From contig NZ_LR131273.1 of assembly GCF_900631615.1 (NCBI RefSeq), positions 2,574,850 through 2,638,849 of the forward strand: a stretch of 64,000 nt of DNA, in the 5' to 3' direction. How positions within the stretch are numbered: the first letter of the stretch is position 1; each line of letters opens with the position of its first letter. Source of the DNA: Tsukamurella paurometabola. GTDB lineage: Bacteria > Actinomycetota > Actinomycetes > Mycobacteriales > Mycobacteriaceae. The notes under the pieces were generated by a model that made no database searches, was not told where the DNA came from, and saw only the letters and a list, made by a program, of their open reading frames with translations. Shown one piece after another: positions 28,578 through 38,097 of this stretch. Made by a program: the position numbers and the translations under genes.

Positions 28578-29872
28578 CCGAAGTGTTCGACGCCGTCTCC
28601 GTGATCGCCGCCAAGCGCGACGGCAAGGCCCTCACCGACGGCCAGATCGATTGGGTGATCGACCGGTTCACCGCCGGAGAGGTGGCGGACTACCAGATGT
28701 CCGCGCTGGCGATGGCGATCTTCCTCAACGGCATGGACCGCCGCGAGATCGCGCGCTGGACCGCCGCGATGATCGCCAGCGGTGAGCGGATGGACTTCTC
28801 GGGACTGCGCCGCGACGGCCGTCCCCTCGCCACCACCGATAAGCACTCGACGGGCGGTGTGGGGGACAAGATCACCCTGCCGCTGACCCCGCTCGTCGCG
28901 TCCTACGGCGTGGCCGTACCGCAACTCTCGGGTCGCGGGCTCGGCCACACCGGCGGCACCCTCGACAAGCTCGAGGCCGTCCCGGGCTGGCGCGCCGAGC
29001 TGACCAACGAGGAGATGTTCGACCAGCTGGAGAAGGTGGGCGGCGTGATCTGCGCCGCCGGCTCCGGCCTCGCCCCGGCCGATAAGAAGCTCTACGCGCT
29101 CCGCGACGTCACCAGCACCGTCGAGGCCATCCCGCTCATCGCCAGCTCGATCATGAGTAAGAAGATCGCCGAGGGCACCGACTCGCTCGTGCTCGACGTC
29201 AAGGTCGGCAAGGGCGCCTTCATGAAGACCGCGGCGCAGGCCCGCGAGCTCGCCGAGACCATGGTCGCGCTCGGCCACGACTCCGGCGTGAACACCGTCG
29301 CGCTGCTCACCGACATGTCCACCCCGCTGGGCCGCACTGCGGGCAACGGCCTCGAGGTCGCCGAATCCCTCGAGGTTCTCGCCGGCGGCGGACCGTCGGA
29401 CGTGGTGGAGCTGACGCTCGCGCTCGCACGGGAGATGCTCGCCCTCGCGGGCGTCGACGCCGATCCGGCCGAGCACCTCGCCAACGGCAGGGCGATGGAC
29501 AGCTGGCGGGCGATGATCGCGGCCCAGGGCGGAGACCCCGACGCCCCGCTGCCCGTCGCGCGGCACACGCGCACCGTCGCCGCGCCCGCCTCGGGTGTCG
29601 TCACCGAGCTCGACGCGATGGGTGTCGGCGTCGCCGCCTGGCGCCTGGGCGCCGGCCGGGAGCGGCAGGGCGAGCCCGTGCAGGCGGGCGCGGGCGTCAC
29701 CTGGCACGCGACCGTCGGCGATCGGGTGACCGCGGGGGAGCCGCTGTTCACGCTGCACACCGATACCCCGGAGAAGTTCGACGGTGCCGTCGCCGCGCTC
29801 GACGGCGCGGTGACGATCGGCGAATCCGCGGCGCCGCGCGGTTCTCTGGTGCTGGACCGGGTGACCGTCTAG
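28574..29872 (+). CDS. deoA: Thymidine phosphorylase
   Basis: Phosphorolysis of thymidine/deoxyuridine to base plus 2-deoxyribose-1-phosphate. The 432-residue protein has the family motifs MSALAMAIFLNGM, TDKHSTGGVGDKITLPL (phosphate loop), LSGRGLGHTGGTLDKLEAVPG (signature), ASSIMSKKIAEGTDSLVLDVKVGKGAFMK, and a C-terminal PYNP-type domain. It is coupled to cdd by ATGA, as in mycobacteria, and ends in a 4-bp overlap with the convergent dehydrogenase gene. Confidence 0.96.
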   Translation: MTEVFDAVSVIAAKRDGKALTDGQIDWVIDRFTAGEVADYQMSALAMAIFLNGMDRREIARWTAAMIASGERMDFSGLRRDGRPLATTDKHSTGGVGDKITLPLTPLVASYGVAVPQLSGRGLGHTGGTLDKLEAVPGWRAELTNEEMFDQLEKVGGVICAAGSGLAPADKKLYALRDVTSTVEAIPLIASSIMSKKIAEGTDSLVLDVKVGKGAFMKTAAQARELAETMVALGHDSGVNTVALLTDMSTPLGRTAGNGLEVAESLEVLAGGGPSDVVELTLALAREMLALAGVDADPAEHLANGRAMDSWRAMIAAQGGDPDAPLPVARHTRTVAAPASGVVTELDAMGVGVAAWRLGAGRERQGEPVQAGAGVTWHATVGDRVTAGEPLFTLHTDTPEKFDGAVAALDGAVTIGESAAPRGSLVLDRVTV

Positions 29873-30795
29873 GGATTCATGACGCGGACGGGGGCGCCCG
29901 CGAGATACGCGCGGACGTCCTCGGCCGCGTCGGCGTAGAAGGTGCGGTACTGCTGCTCGGTGACGTAGCCGACGTGCCCCGTGAGGACCGAGTTCGGCAC
30001 CGCGCGGATCGGGTCGTCCGCGGGCAACGGCTCGGCGTCGAAGACGTCGAGTGCGAGCCGGATGTCGCCGCGGCGGGCCGCGTCGGCGGCGGCCGGCGTG
30101 TCCAGCACGCCCGCACGGGAGGTGTTGACCAGGAGTGCACCGGGCTTCATCCGGGCGATGTCGGCGGCGCCCACGATGCCGCGCGAGCGCGCGGACAGCA
30201 CGTAGTGGATGGTGACCACGTCGGCCCGCTCGAACAGCTCCTGCTTCGACACCGCGGTCACGCCCGCCTCGGCGGCGCGCTCGGCGTCGAGGTTCGACGA
30301 CCAGGCGATCACGTCCATGCCGAACGCCGCGCCGACCCGCGCGACCCGGCGGCCGAGGTTCCCGAGCCCCACCAGGCCGAGCACGGAGCCCTCGAGCTCG
30401 GTCCCGACGGTGCTCTGCCACCGTCCGGCCCGGATGTTCGCGTCCTCGGTGGGGACGTGGCGCAGCGCGGCCAGGATCAGCGCCCAGGTGTGTTCGGCGG
30501 CGGCTGCGGGTCGGTACCCGGTGTGGCACACCGTGATCCCCAGCTCCGATGCCGCGGCCAGATCGATCGCGGCGTTGCGGCGGCCCGTCGTGACGAGCAG
30601 CCGCAGCCGGGGGAGCGAGCGGAGGACGTCCGCGGGGAATCGCGTGCGCTCACGCATCGCCACCACCCCGTCGAACTCCGCCAGCTGGGCGGCGACGTCG
30701 GTGAGCGGCTCGGTGAAAACGGTGACGTCGAGCCCGGAGAAGTCGCCGTACGTGCGGGAGACGTCCTGGAAGTCGTCGAGGATCGCGATGCGCAT
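29869..30795 (-). CDS. D-isomer-specific 2-hydroxyacid dehydrogenase family protein
   Basis: A 308-residue NAD(P)-dependent dehydrogenase. The Rossmann motif GLVGLGNLGRRVARVGAAFGMDVIAW lies near residues 140-165, the catalytic Arg in NTSRAGVLD, a Glu in DVFDAEPLP, and the acid-base His in LTGHVGYVT. The N-terminal domain (MRIAILDDFQDVSRTYGDFSGLDVTVF) resembles phosphoglycerate-dehydrogenase relatives. The exact substrate is unknown. The start is ATG 30793-30795, with a TAGCGT -10 7 nt upstream (30803-30808), so it is probably leaderless. Confidence 0.8.
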   Translation of the reverse strand: MRIAILDDFQDVSRTYGDFSGLDVTVFTEPLTDVAAQLAEFDGVVAMRERTRFPADVLRSLPRLRLLVTTGRRNAAIDLAAASELGITVCHTGYRPAAAAEHTWALILAALRHVPTEDANIRAGRWQSTVGTELEGSVLGLVGLGNLGRRVARVGAAFGMDVIAWSSNLDAERAAEAGVTAVSKQELFERADVVTIHYVLSARSRGIVGAADIARMKPGALLVNTSRAGVLDTPAAADAARRGDIRLALDVFDAEPLPADDPIRAVPNSVLTGHVGYVTEQQYRTFYADAAEDVRAYLAGAPVRVMNP

Positions 30796-30880
30796 GGCAT
30801 CCACGCTAGCCGCCGGCGGTAGTGCTGGCACCACCCCGGATTCTCCCGCTGGGGCCAGGGACTCGCCCGGGCCACGGCCC

Positions 30881-30886
30881 TAGCGT
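30881..30886 (+). promoter_or_regulatory. Putative -10 of the sensor-kinase operon (leaderless)
   Basis: TAGCGT lies 7 nt before ATG 30894. A mirror TAGCGT for the divergent dehydrogenase lies at 30803-30808 on the other strand. Confidence 0.5.
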
Positions 30887-30893
30887 CTACGGC

Positions 30894-32150
30894 ATGATCG
30901 ACTACGTGACCCCGTCCCCGGTGCTGCGCGAGCCCGAGCGCGGCGCGCTCGCCGCGCCGCTCCGCGAGCCCCTGCGCTTCCTCACCACACCCGCGCCGTG
31001 GCGCGGCCTGGCCTACTTCGCCGGATCGATGATCGTCGGCTGGGTGCTCTTCTTCCTCTACGTCGTGGTCGTGCTCCTGCCCTTCGCGCCGGCGTGGTCG
31101 TTCGCGCTCGCGAAGCTCGAGCGGGTCCGCGTCACGTGGCTCGGAGCACCGGCGATCGGCGACCCGCATCCGCCGGTGTCCGGCGACCTGTCCACCCGCG
31201 CCGGGGCCCGGCTCGGCGAACGCGCGACGTGGCGAGAGGTCGCCTACTCGCTGCTGCTGGCCGTACTCACCCCGGTGCTGTTCCTCGGGGCGGTGGTCGG
31301 GTGGACCGTCGGCCTGGGGCTCGTGCTGGGCCCGATCGTCTCCGACGAGGTCAACGTCATGGGCACGGCGGTCGACGGTGTCGTGAGCCGGGCGGTCTGG
31401 GGCGCGATCGGCGCCGTGATCTGCGCGGTGGGCCTGTACATCACCTACGCGGTGGCGGTGGCGCAGGCCGCCACCGCGCGCCTGCTGCTCGGCCCGACCG
31501 AGGAGGAGCTCCGCCGCCGGGTCACCACGCTCGAGGCGTCCCGCGGCGTGCTGGTGCACTCCTTCGAGGGCGAGCGGCGCCGGATCGAGCGCAATCTGCA
31601 CGACGGCCCGCAGCAGGATCTCGCGAGCCTGTCGCTGCAACTCGGCGAGCTGCAGCAGAGCCTGCCCGAGACCGCCGACGAATCGCTGCGCGGTCAGGTC
31701 GCCGACGCCCAGGCGCGGCTGGAGCGGGCCATGGCGGGCCTGCGGGACACCGTGCGCGGCGTGCACCCGCAGGTGCTCGACGACGCCGGGGTCGAGGCCG
31801 CGTGCGCCGAGCTCGGCGGGGCGATCCGCGTGGACGTGAGCGCCGGCGACGGTTGGACGCCGGGCCGCCGCCTGCCCGCCGAGATCGAGCAGGCCATGTA
31901 CTACACCGCCAGCGAGGCGGTGACCAACGCGATCAAGCACGGCGGCGCGAGCACCGTGCGGATCACGTTCGCCGCGGGCGCGCTCGGGGTGTCGATGACG
32001 GTGATGGACGACGGCACGGGCGGTGCCGACCCCGCCGGCGGCACCGGCCTCGCCGGGCTGATCGAGCGCGCGGAGTCGATCGGCGCGACACTGACGGTGC
32101 TCAGCCCGCCCGGCGGGCCGACCACCCTCTACTGGGCCAAGGCGGTGTAG
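30894..32150 (+). CDS. Two-component sensor histidine kinase (HisKA_3, NarL/DesK type)
   Basis: A 418-residue membrane kinase. Two pairs of membrane helices lie at about 40-65 and 115-195 (the region before them reads like a DUF/sensor domain with RFLTTPAPWRGLAYFAGSMIVGWVLFFLYV). The dimerisation/phosphoacceptor segment is GERRRIERNLHDGPQQDLASLSLQLGEL, phospho-His about 236. The HATPase domain has EAVTNAIKHGGAST, VMDDGTGGADPAGGTGLAGLIERAESIG. The response-regulator GTG overlaps the stop by one base. The signal is unknown; the hydrophobic sensor suggests membrane or cell-wall stress. Confidence 0.9.
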   Translation: MIDYVTPSPVLREPERGALAAPLREPLRFLTTPAPWRGLAYFAGSMIVGWVLFFLYVVVVLLPFAPAWSFALAKLERVRVTWLGAPAIGDPHPPVSGDLSTRAGARLGERATWREVAYSLLLAVLTPVLFLGAVVGWTVGLGLVLGPIVSDEVNVMGTAVDGVVSRAVWGAIGAVICAVGLYITYAVAVAQAATARLLLGPTEEELRRRVTTLEASRGVLVHSFEGERRRIERNLHDGPQQDLASLSLQLGELQQSLPETADESLRGQVADAQARLERAMAGLRDTVRGVHPQVLDDAGVEAACAELGGAIRVDVSAGDGWTPGRRLPAEIEQAMYYTASEAVTNAIKHGGASTVRITFAAGALGVSMTVMDDGTGGADPAGGTGLAGLIERAESIGATLTVLSPPGGPTTLYWAKAV

Positions 32151-32776
32151 TGCGGATCGCGATCGCGGAGGACTCCGTCCTGCTGGCCGAGGGCCTGCAG
32201 CGGATCGTCGAACGGGCCGGCCACGACGTGGTCGGCCTGCTCGGCGACGCCGATGCGCTCCGAGCGCTCGACCCCGGCACCGTCGACCTCGTGGTGACCG
32301 ACGTGCGGATGCCCCCGGGCCACGGCGACGACGGCCTGCGCGCCGCCCTCGACCTGCGCGCCGGACGCTCGGGCCTGCCGGTGCTCGTCCTGTCCCAGTA
32401 CGTCGCCGCGGCGTACGCCCGGCGGCTGTTGGATTCGGGCGGCGGCGTGGGGTACCTGCTCAAGGAGCGGGTGGGTCGCGTGGGCGACTTCCTCCGCGCG
32501 CTCGAGACCGTGGCCGGCGGCGGTGTGGTGGTAGACCCCGAGGTGGTGTCCAAGATGTTCACCCCGACGGTGCTCGACCGGCTCACGCCCCGCGAGGGCG
32601 AGGTCCTCGCGCTCATGGCGGACGGCCGCAGCAACGCGGACATCGCTGCGGCGCTGGTCGTCTCGGACGCGGCGGTGGCCAAGCACGTCGCGAACATCTT
32701 CGCGAAGCTGGACCTTCCCCCGGAGGAGGGGAATCGGCGGGTCCGTGCGATCCTCACCTACCTCACGGACCGATAG
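32150..32776 (+). CDS. Response regulator, NarL/LuxR family
   Basis: A 208-residue DNA-binding response regulator. The receiver domain (1-120) has the acidic pair in IAEDS, phospho-acceptor Asp51 in [10 protein letters not shown], and the Lys in YLLKERVG. The C-terminal LuxR-type helix-turn-helix is [45 protein letters not shown]. The start is GTG 32150, sharing its first base with the kinase stop (TAGTG). It pairs with the upstream kinase. Confidence 0.93.
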   Translation: MRIAIAEDSVLLAEGLQRIVERAGHDVVGLLGDADALRALDPGTVDLVVTDVRMPPGHGDDGLRAALDLRAGRSGLPVLVLSQYVAAAYARRLLDSGGGVGYLLKERVGRVGDFLRALETVAGGGVVVDPEVVSKMFTPTVLDRLTPREGEVLALMADGRSNADIAAALVVSDAAVAKHVANIFAKLDLPPEEGNRRVRAILTYLTDR

Positions 32777-32807
32777 CGTGCCGGCGGCGTTACGCACCGG
32801 TAGCCGG

Positions 32808-32813
32808 TACGTT
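32808..32813 (+). promoter_or_regulatory. Putative -10 of add (leaderless)
   Basis: TACGTT lies 6 nt before ATG 32820, without a Shine-Dalgarno. Confidence 0.5.
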
Positions 32814-32819
32814 GACCCT

Positions 32820-33938
32820 ATGGCGAATCCCGTTGGCCCCACCCCCATCGACCTGCACGCCCTGCGCCGCGCGCCCAAGGTCCTGCTCCACGACCACCTG
32901 GACGGCGGGCTCCGGCCCGCCACGGTCCTCGAGCTCGCCGCCGAGACGGGCTACGACGCGCTGCCCGCCGCCACTGAGCCGGAGCTCGCCGCGTGGTTCC
33001 GTGACGCCGCGGACTCGGGGTCGCTCGTGCAGTACCTCGAGACGTTCGAGCACACCGTCGGCGTGATGCAGACGCCCGAGGCGCTGGCCCGGGTGGCGCG
33101 CGAGTGCGCCGAGGACCTCGCGGCGGACGGGGTGGTCTACGCCGAGGTGCGGTTCGCGCCCGAACAGCACCTGCAGGGCGGCCTGTCGCTCGACGAGGTG
33201 ATGGAGGCGGTGCTCGCCGGCTTCGCGTCGGGTGAGTCCGCGGCACGGACCGCCGGCCGCCCGATCGTGGTGCGCTGCCTGGTGACCGCGATGCGGCACG
33301 CCGCCCGCTCCCGGGAGATCGCGGAGCTGACGGTGCGCTGGCGCGACCGGGGTGCCGTCGGATTCGACATCGCCGGCGCGGAGGCCGGATTCCCGCCCAG
33401 CCGCCACCTCGACGCCTTCGAGTACATGCGGGATCACTCCGCGCCCTTCACCATTCACGCGGGCGAGGCCTTCGGTCTGCCGTCGATCCACGAGGCGCTG
33501 GCCTTCTGCGGCTGCGACCGGCTGGGGCACGGTGTGCGGATCGTCGACGACATCTCCGGCGTCGAGCCCGGCGCCACCGACGTCTCCGGCGCGGTCCTGG
33601 GCCGGGTCGCGGCGCGGGTGCGGGACGCGCGCATCCCGTTGGAGCTGTGCCCCAGCTCCAACGTCCAGACCGGTGCGGTCGCGTCGTTGCAGGAGCACCC
33701 GTTCAACCTGCTGGCGCAGCTCCGTTTCCGCGTCACGGTGAACACGGACAACCGGCTGATGAGCGACACGACGATGAGCGCGGAGATGCTCAAGCTGGTG
33801 GAGACCTTCGGCTACGGCTGGACGGACCTGCAGCGCTTCACCATCAACGCGATGAAGTCGGCGTTCCTGCCCTTCGACGAGCGGCTCGCGATCATCGACG
33901 ACGTGATCAAGCCCGGATTCGCGGTGCTGATCGGCTGA
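32820..33938 (+). CDS. add: Adenosine deaminase
   Basis: Converts adenosine and deoxyadenosine to inosine/deoxyinosine in purine salvage. The 372-residue TIM-barrel metalloenzyme has the zinc ligands [14 protein letters not shown] (HxH), [10 protein letters not shown] (His plus catalytic Glu region), the SHxxH-like DRLGHGVRI, and the metal Asp in [14 protein letters not shown]. The usual KAELHxHLDG is here [10 protein letters not shown]. It lies in the salvage cluster with cdd, deoA, upp and punA. Confidence 0.95.
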   Translation: MANPVGPTPIDLHALRRAPKVLLHDHLDGGLRPATVLELAAETGYDALPAATEPELAAWFRDAADSGSLVQYLETFEHTVGVMQTPEALARVARECAEDLAADGVVYAEVRFAPEQHLQGGLSLDEVMEAVLAGFASGESAARTAGRPIVVRCLVTAMRHAARSREIAELTVRWRDRGAVGFDIAGAEAGFPPSRHLDAFEYMRDHSAPFTIHAGEAFGLPSIHEALAFCGCDRLGHGVRIVDDISGVEPGATDVSGAVLGRVAARVRDARIPLELCPSSNVQTGAVASLQEHPFNLLAQLRFRVTVNTDNRLMSDTTMSAEMLKLVETFGYGWTDLQRFTINAMKSAFLPFDERLAIIDDVIKPGFAVLIG

Positions 33939-33948
33939 TCCCGGCGCG

Positions 33949-33971
33949 CCCCGCGGCGGTCCGCCGCGGGG
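33949..33971. terminator. Convergent hairpin terminator after add
   Basis: CCCCGCGG and CCGCGGGG enclose CGGTCCG, which can extend the stem. It lies between the add stop (33938) and the stop of the opposing gene (33975). Confidence 0.65.
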
Positions 33972-33974
33972 TCG

Positions 33975-35285
33975 TCACTTGGAGGTCAGCCGGTCCTCGA
34001 AGTCGTGCTCGAGCGCCCGCCAGGCCTCGGCCTCGTTGTCGAACGGGCCCGACGGGGCCAGCCGGCGCGGCTGCGGGTCGAGCGCGTAGGAGACGAAGAA
34101 GCCGAGCGGGGTGGTGGGGCGCAGGGCCTCCCGCACCGACGAGTCGTCCGCGAAGTCGGCCGAGTCGAGCAGCAGCTCCACGGCGAGGTCGAGCTGGTCG
34201 CGGTCGATGCGGCGCGGGCCGTCGGCGATGTCCTCGCCGATCCCGGGCAGCACGTACACGTTGTCGTCGTAGACCTCGATGTCCAGCGAACCGTCGGTGG
34301 CGGCGACCCGCACCTCGTCGTACGTGGAGACGGCGGAGAGGTCGGTGTCGTCGTCGTCCGCGAGGTAGCGCGCCAGCGCGCCCTCGGAATCGAAGACGAA
34401 GATCTTGCCCTTGCGCCCCAGGAAGATCGGGTTGTCGTCCAGGTAGCAGCGCAGCGTGTAGTACTCGCCCGTCGAGGTGATGATCTTGATCGGGTCGATG
34501 CCGACCTGGCCCCAGAAGGAGTCGTCCTCCTCGTACTCGTCCTCGTCGTCCTCCGCCGCGGGGGCGTCGTCGGCCTCGTCGTCGGTGTCCTCGGCGTCCG
34601 CGTCCAGATCGTCGTCGAGGTCGTCAAGGTCGGTGTCGAGCTCGTCCTCGTCGTCCTCGTCCGCCGCGAGCGCCGCGGCCCGCTCCGCCGCGGCGGCCAG
34701 CTCCTCCTCCGCGGTCGCGGTGGCGGCGGCGGCGACCTTCGGGGTGCTGACGACGCCCTCGATCGCGTCGATCACGTCGTCCCACTTGCGGCTGATGATC
34801 TGGCCCACCTTGTGCCACATGTCCGCGCCCTCGCGGCCCTCGAAGTTGCGGGTGCCGATGCGCACGGTGCCGAGCACGGGGTTGCCGTTGAAGAACTTGG
34901 TGACGTCGATCAGCTCGCAGACCTCGCCGATGAGGCCGACGATCTCGAGGGTGTCCTCGAGCTCGGCGATCACCTCGGGCGTGGGGTCCTCGGCGGCCAG
35001 CTCGGGCACCGAGATCAGGTCGAAGCTGCGGTCGTCGCGCGGGACGAAGGCCTCGGCGGGCAGGGTGGTCAGCGCCTCCCAGGCGGGGTGGTCGTCCAGG
35101 TCGTTCGGCTTGCCGCTCCGGGCGAAGGCGACGAGCTCGGCGACCGATGAGAAGCCGTACAGATCCTCGTCGAGGCCCAGGAAGGCCTCCCATTCGTCCT
35201 CCCCGTCACGCCACCGCGGTGCCCACAGGGTGTACACCGGGCCGTCGGTGAGGCCGAGTTCGATCGGGACGATGTCAGACGCCAT
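33975..35285 (-). CDS. Rv3311-like conserved protein with long acidic linker
   Basis: A 436-residue soluble protein of unknown function, located as Rv3311 is in M. tuberculosis (from memory). The N-terminal 210 residues (PIELGLTDGPVYTLWAPRWRDGEDEWEAFLGLDEDLYGF...WHKVGQIISRKWDDVIDAIE) and the C-terminal 160 residues (SFWGQVGIDPIKIITSTGEYYTLRCYLDDNPIFLGRKGKIFVF...) look globular. They are joined by an Ala/Glu helix and about 50 residues that are nearly all Asp/Glu (nucleotides 34515-34665). The tryptophan-rich ends are conserved among mycobacterial homologues as I recall. The start is ATG 35283-35285, with TACGCT (35293-35298) 7 nt upstream, probably leaderless. Confidence 0.75.
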   Translation of the reverse strand: MASDIVPIELGLTDGPVYTLWAPRWRDGEDEWEAFLGLDEDLYGFSSVAELVAFARSGKPNDLDDHPAWEALTTLPAEAFVPRDDRSFDLISVPELAAEDPTPEVIAELEDTLEIVGLIGEVCELIDVTKFFNGNPVLGTVRIGTRNFEGREGADMWHKVGQIISRKWDDVIDAIEGVVSTPKVAAAATATAEEELAAAAERAAALAADEDDEDELDTDLDDLDDDLDADAEDTDDEADDAPAAEDDEDEYEEDDSFWGQVGIDPIKIITSTGEYYTLRCYLDDNPIFLGRKGKIFVFDSEGALARYLADDDDTDLSAVSTYDEVRVAATDGSLDIEVYDDNVYVLPGIGEDIADGPRRIDRDQLDLAVELLLDSADFADDSSVREALRPTTPLGFFVSYALDPQPRRLAPSGPFDNEAEAWRALEHDFEDRLTSK

Positions 35286-35347
35286 GGCGCCCAGCGTAGT
35301 GCACCGGACCGGGTCGGCGTCGGCTGGAGGATCGGACAGCCCCGGCC

Positions 35348-36529
35348 TCAGCCCGTCGGGCGGAAGAAGCCGTAGAACTGCTGCCCGATGTTGTCCGTGC
35401 GGACGGCCGAGATCTGCACGGGATCGCCCGCTTCGATCATGCGGCCGTCGCCGAGGACCATCGCGACGTGTCCGCTCCACACGGCCAGGTCGCCGGGCTG
35501 CAGGTCCCCGGAACTCACGGACGCGCCGACGGCCTGCTGGTCCGCCAGGCGGGGCAGTTCGATGCCCGCCTGCCGGTACGCCCACTGCGTGAATCCGCTG
35601 CAGTCGAGGCCCACACCGGGGGTCGTGCCGCCCCACGCGTAGGGCACGCCCAGCTGGGTGAGCGCGGCCTGCACCGCGGCGGCGGCCTTCGCGTTCGGTG
35701 CCTTGACCACTGTGCCGTCGGGCAGCCGCACGTCGTAGCCGCCCTTGCCGTCGGCGGTCACCGTCGTCCGGCCCGACCCGCGGGACGCGGACACCGTCTG
35801 CGCGCCGGAACCGCGGCCGGAACCGCGGCCGGAACCGCCCCGGGTCGCGGACGTGAGAGCGGATCCCAGACCGCTCACGGGCGACGCCCCGCCCCCGCCC
35901 GTACCGCCGCCGGAGCCGGAGCCGGAACCGGTGCCGGCGGGCGAGGCGGCGGCGGGAGCCGACGTGGCGGTGGTCGAGGCGGGCGTCGTCGCGGCGCCTC
36001 CGTCGACGGTGCCGGGCGCCGTCGGGGTGGACTCGGCCAGTCCGGCGACGGTCCCGGTCTCGCCGTCGAGTCGCTCGCGGATCGAGCGCAGCACGTCCAG
36101 CGCCTGCTGCAGGTGCTCGGCCGCCAGGGTCAGCACGGCGATCAGGCCGGTGGGATTGAGCAGTGTCGGGTTCGCGGCCTCGGCCTTGGCGACGAAGGAG
36201 TCGAGGATCGCCTGCAGCCGGGCGCGGCCCGTGCCGACGACCTCTGCGGCCGTGGTCACGGATGTGCGGATCGCGCCGGCGTGCTGCGAGAGGGCGCCCG
36301 CGGCGGAGCCGCCGTCGCCGATACTGCGCTGTGCCGACGTCGCGTCGACTCCCGTCCACGCCCGCCCCACCGTGACCCGGGTGGTGTCCGTCCGGGCGCT
36401 GACGCGTGCGAGCTCGGCCTCGATCGCCCGGATGGCGCCGTCGACGCCGGCGACGGAGAGGTCGCCGGTGCCGAACGTGTCCAGCAGGGCGCGCAGCGGC
36501 GCGGCCAGCGCCGCGACGATGCCGTTCAC
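35348..36529 (-). CDS. NlpC/P60 peptidoglycan endopeptidase with ESX-substrate-like N-domain
   Basis: A 393-residue protein. The N-terminal 170 residues are helical, Ala-rich and Trp-poor ([40 protein letters not shown]), like type VII secretion substrates. A Gly/Ser/Thr/Pro linker (about 175-250) leads to a C-terminal NlpC/P60 domain (about 270-393). Catalytic Cys310 lies in [18 protein letters not shown] and His354 in [12 protein letters not shown]. It should cleave the D-Glu-mDAP bond in peptidoglycan. There is no Sec signal peptide, so export with the upstream small protein through an ESX-type system is inferred. The start is GTG 36527-36529, overlapping the upstream stop by GTGA. Confidence 0.82.
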   Translation of the reverse strand: MNGIVAALAAPLRALLDTFGTGDLSVAGVDGAIRAIEAELARVSARTDTTRVTVGRAWTGVDATSAQRSIGDGGSAAGALSQHAGAIRTSVTTAAEVVGTGRARLQAILDSFVAKAEAANPTLLNPTGLIAVLTLAAEHLQQALDVLRSIRERLDGETGTVAGLAESTPTAPGTVDGGAATTPASTTATSAPAAASPAGTGSGSGSGGGTGGGGASPVSGLGSALTSATRGGSGRGSGRGSGAQTVSASRGSGRTTVTADGKGGYDVRLPDGTVVKAPNAKAAAAVQAALTQLGVPYAWGGTTPGVGLDCSGFTQWAYRQAGIELPRLADQQAVGASVSSGDLQPGDLAVWSGHVAMVLGDGRMIEAGDPVQISAVRTDNIGQQFYGFFRPTG

Positions 36530-36840
36530 GGCGCGCCCAGGAGCCCGAGCAGCGCGCCCGCGCCGCCCGCATCCGCGGCGACCGCGGAGGCCACCGTCCG
36601 CGCCGCGCCCGCGGACGCGGAGGTGTAGAACGCGGCGAGGCGGGCCACCTCGGCGTCGGCGGCGGTCACCGCGCCCAGGAGTTCGGCCAGGTAGTCGCCG
36701 CCGACCAGACCGAACACCGGTGTCAGCGCCGACGCCGAGACCGCACCCGCCCCCGCGGCCCCCGCCACGGCGGTCGCCAGCGACCCCAGCTCGCTCCCCG
36801 CCGCGGTGACCGCGCCCGTCGCCATCAGAAACGGTTCCAT
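36526..36840 (-). CDS. Small EspC/WXG100-like protein, predicted type VII secretion substrate
   Basis: A 104-residue Ala/Gly-rich helical protein: [30 protein letters not shown]...[42 protein letters not shown]. The length, helix-turn-helix pattern and central Gly-Gly-x-Tyr resemble ESX-secretion-associated EspC-type proteins, without a clear WXG motif. It is encoded directly before, and overlapping, the NlpC/P60 hydrolase, suggesting a co-secreted pair. The start is ATG 36838-36840 with GAGGGGG 8 nt upstream. No ESX core genes are in the window. Confidence 0.6.
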   Translation of the reverse strand: MEPFLMATGAVTAAGSELGSLATAVAGAAGAGAVSASALTPVFGLVGGDYLAELLGAVTAADAEVARLAAFYTSASAGAARTVASAVAADAGGAGALLGLLGAP

Positions 36841-36891
36841 CGCAATACCCCCTCATTGATTGGACGCCTCAGGGCGCCGCGCGGTTCCCGA

Positions 36892-36897
36892 TACGCT
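36892..36897 (+). promoter_or_regulatory. Putative -10 of upp (leaderless)
   Basis: TACGCT lies 6 nt before ATG 36904. Confidence 0.5.
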
Positions 36898-36903
36898 GAC
36901 CGC

Positions 36904-37533
36904 ATGCAGATCACCGTGGTCGACCACCCCCTGGCCGCCGTCCGTCTCACCGCGCTGCGCGCCGAGGCCACCGACAACGCCTCCTTCCGCGCGGCGCTCA
37001 AGGAGCTCACCCAGATGCTGGTCTACGAGGCCATGCGCGAGGCCGCCGTCGCGCCGGTGACGGTCACCACGCCGCTCGAGGACACCGACGGTGCCGCGCT
37101 CGCCTCCCCGCCGCTCCTGGTGCCCGTGCTCCGCGCCGGCCTGGGGATGGTCGACCAGGCGCACGCGATGCTCCCGGAATCCCAGGTGGGCTTCGTCGGC
37201 ATGGGCCGCAACGAGGAGACCCACGTCCCCGAGCCCTACTTCCAGTCGCTGCCCGCCGATCTCGCGGGCCGCCCGGTGTTCGTGCTCGACCCGATGCTCG
37301 CGACCGGCGGCTCGATGGTCGAGACGCTGGGCCTGCTCGCGCAGCGCGGTGCGACCGACGTCACGGCCGTGTGCGTCGTCGCCGCGCCCGAGGGCGTGCA
37401 GGCGCTCGCCGACTGCGGCCATCCCGTGCGGCTGGTCACGGCCACCGTCGACCGGGGGCTGAACGAGAACGCCTACATCGTGCCCGGTCTCGGCGACGCC
37501 GGCGACCGCCAGTTCGGCCCGCGCTGGACCTGA
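36904..37533 (+). CDS. upp: Uracil phosphoribosyltransferase
   Basis: Converts uracil and PRPP to UMP. The 209-residue protein has the PRPP loop [18 protein letters not shown], the uracil-binding C-terminus [20 protein letters not shown], and the conserved N-terminal [15 protein letters not shown] and [13 protein letters not shown]. The length is standard. It is divergent from the ESX-like pair with a 63-bp gap, and its neighbours belong to nucleoside salvage. Confidence 0.96.
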   Translation: MQITVVDHPLAAVRLTALRAEATDNASFRAALKELTQMLVYEAMREAAVAPVTVTTPLEDTDGAALASPPLLVPVLRAGLGMVDQAHAMLPESQVGFVGMGRNEETHVPEPYFQSLPADLAGRPVFVLDPMLATGGSMVETLGLLAQRGATDVTAVCVVAAPEGVQALADCGHPVRLVTATVDRGLNENAYIVPGLGDAGDRQFGPRWT

Positions 37534-37551
37534 TCCGCCGACCCCGGGGCG

Positions 37552-38097
37552 CTACGGCGCCGCCCAGAATCCGGTCGCGGGCTCGGTGAAGTCGCCGGAC
37601 GCCGTACTGATCACCAGGCCGCTGGGAGTGATGTTGATCGTCGCGTCCGGGGCGCGGGCGACCCACCCGGGACCCGCCGGCAGGACGCCCTCGATGCGGG
37701 TGCCGGATCCGGTGTCGGTGCGCCAGCCCGCGTAGTACAGGGAGCCCGCGCGGTCGCAGACCACGGCCTGCGAGGTGGCCGTGAGGACCATCATCTTCGC
37801 GGCGTCGCCGTCCGTGCAGCGCGCCTGCGTCCCGAGGAAGCCGAGCGCATCGGTGCCGGGGATCGACGGTGCGGGCGCGGGACCGTCGTGTCGCTCGGGC
37901 GGCGGCGCCGTCGAAGAGGAGGGGCTCGACGTTCCCGACGGCGGTGCCGCGGCCGTCGCGGGCTCGGTGGAGCGCTTACCGCTGACGTACGCCGTGGCCC
38001 CCGCCGCGGCGGCGACCACGATGAGTACCCCCACGAGTACGGACACGGCGATCACCCGGCCGCGCGCAGGGCCGGCCGGACGGGCTGGGCGGGTCAC
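37552..38097 (-). CDS. Membrane-anchored protein with extracytoplasmic domain, unknown function
   Basis: A 181-residue protein: a short basic N-terminus, one membrane helix (about 16-42, VIAVSVLVGVLIVVAAAAGATAYVSG), a Pro/Ser/Thr linker and a C-terminal beta-rich domain of about 100 residues (ARCTDGDAAKMMVLTATSQAVVCDRAGSLYYAGWRTDTGSGTRIEGVLPAGPGWVARAPDATINITPSGLVISTASGDF). Two Cys could form a disulfide outside the cell. The start GTG 38095-38097 overlaps the mutase stop by GTGA, so it is expressed with that gene. No function is recognised. Confidence 0.65.
   Translation of the reverse strand: MTRPARPAGPARGRVIAVSVLVGVLIVVAAAAGATAYVSGKRSTEPATAAAPPSGTSSPSSSTAPPPERHDGPAPAPSIPGTDALGFLGTQARCTDGDAAKMMVLTATSQAVVCDRAGSLYYAGWRTDTGSGTRIEGVLPAGPGWVARAPDATINITPSGLVISTASGDFTEPATGFWAAP

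Noticed and set aside
34515-34665. A GTC/CCT-rich repeat-like stretch, considered as a microsatellite or non-coding repeat
   Set aside because: It is in frame and encodes the acidic linker of the Rv3311-like protein.
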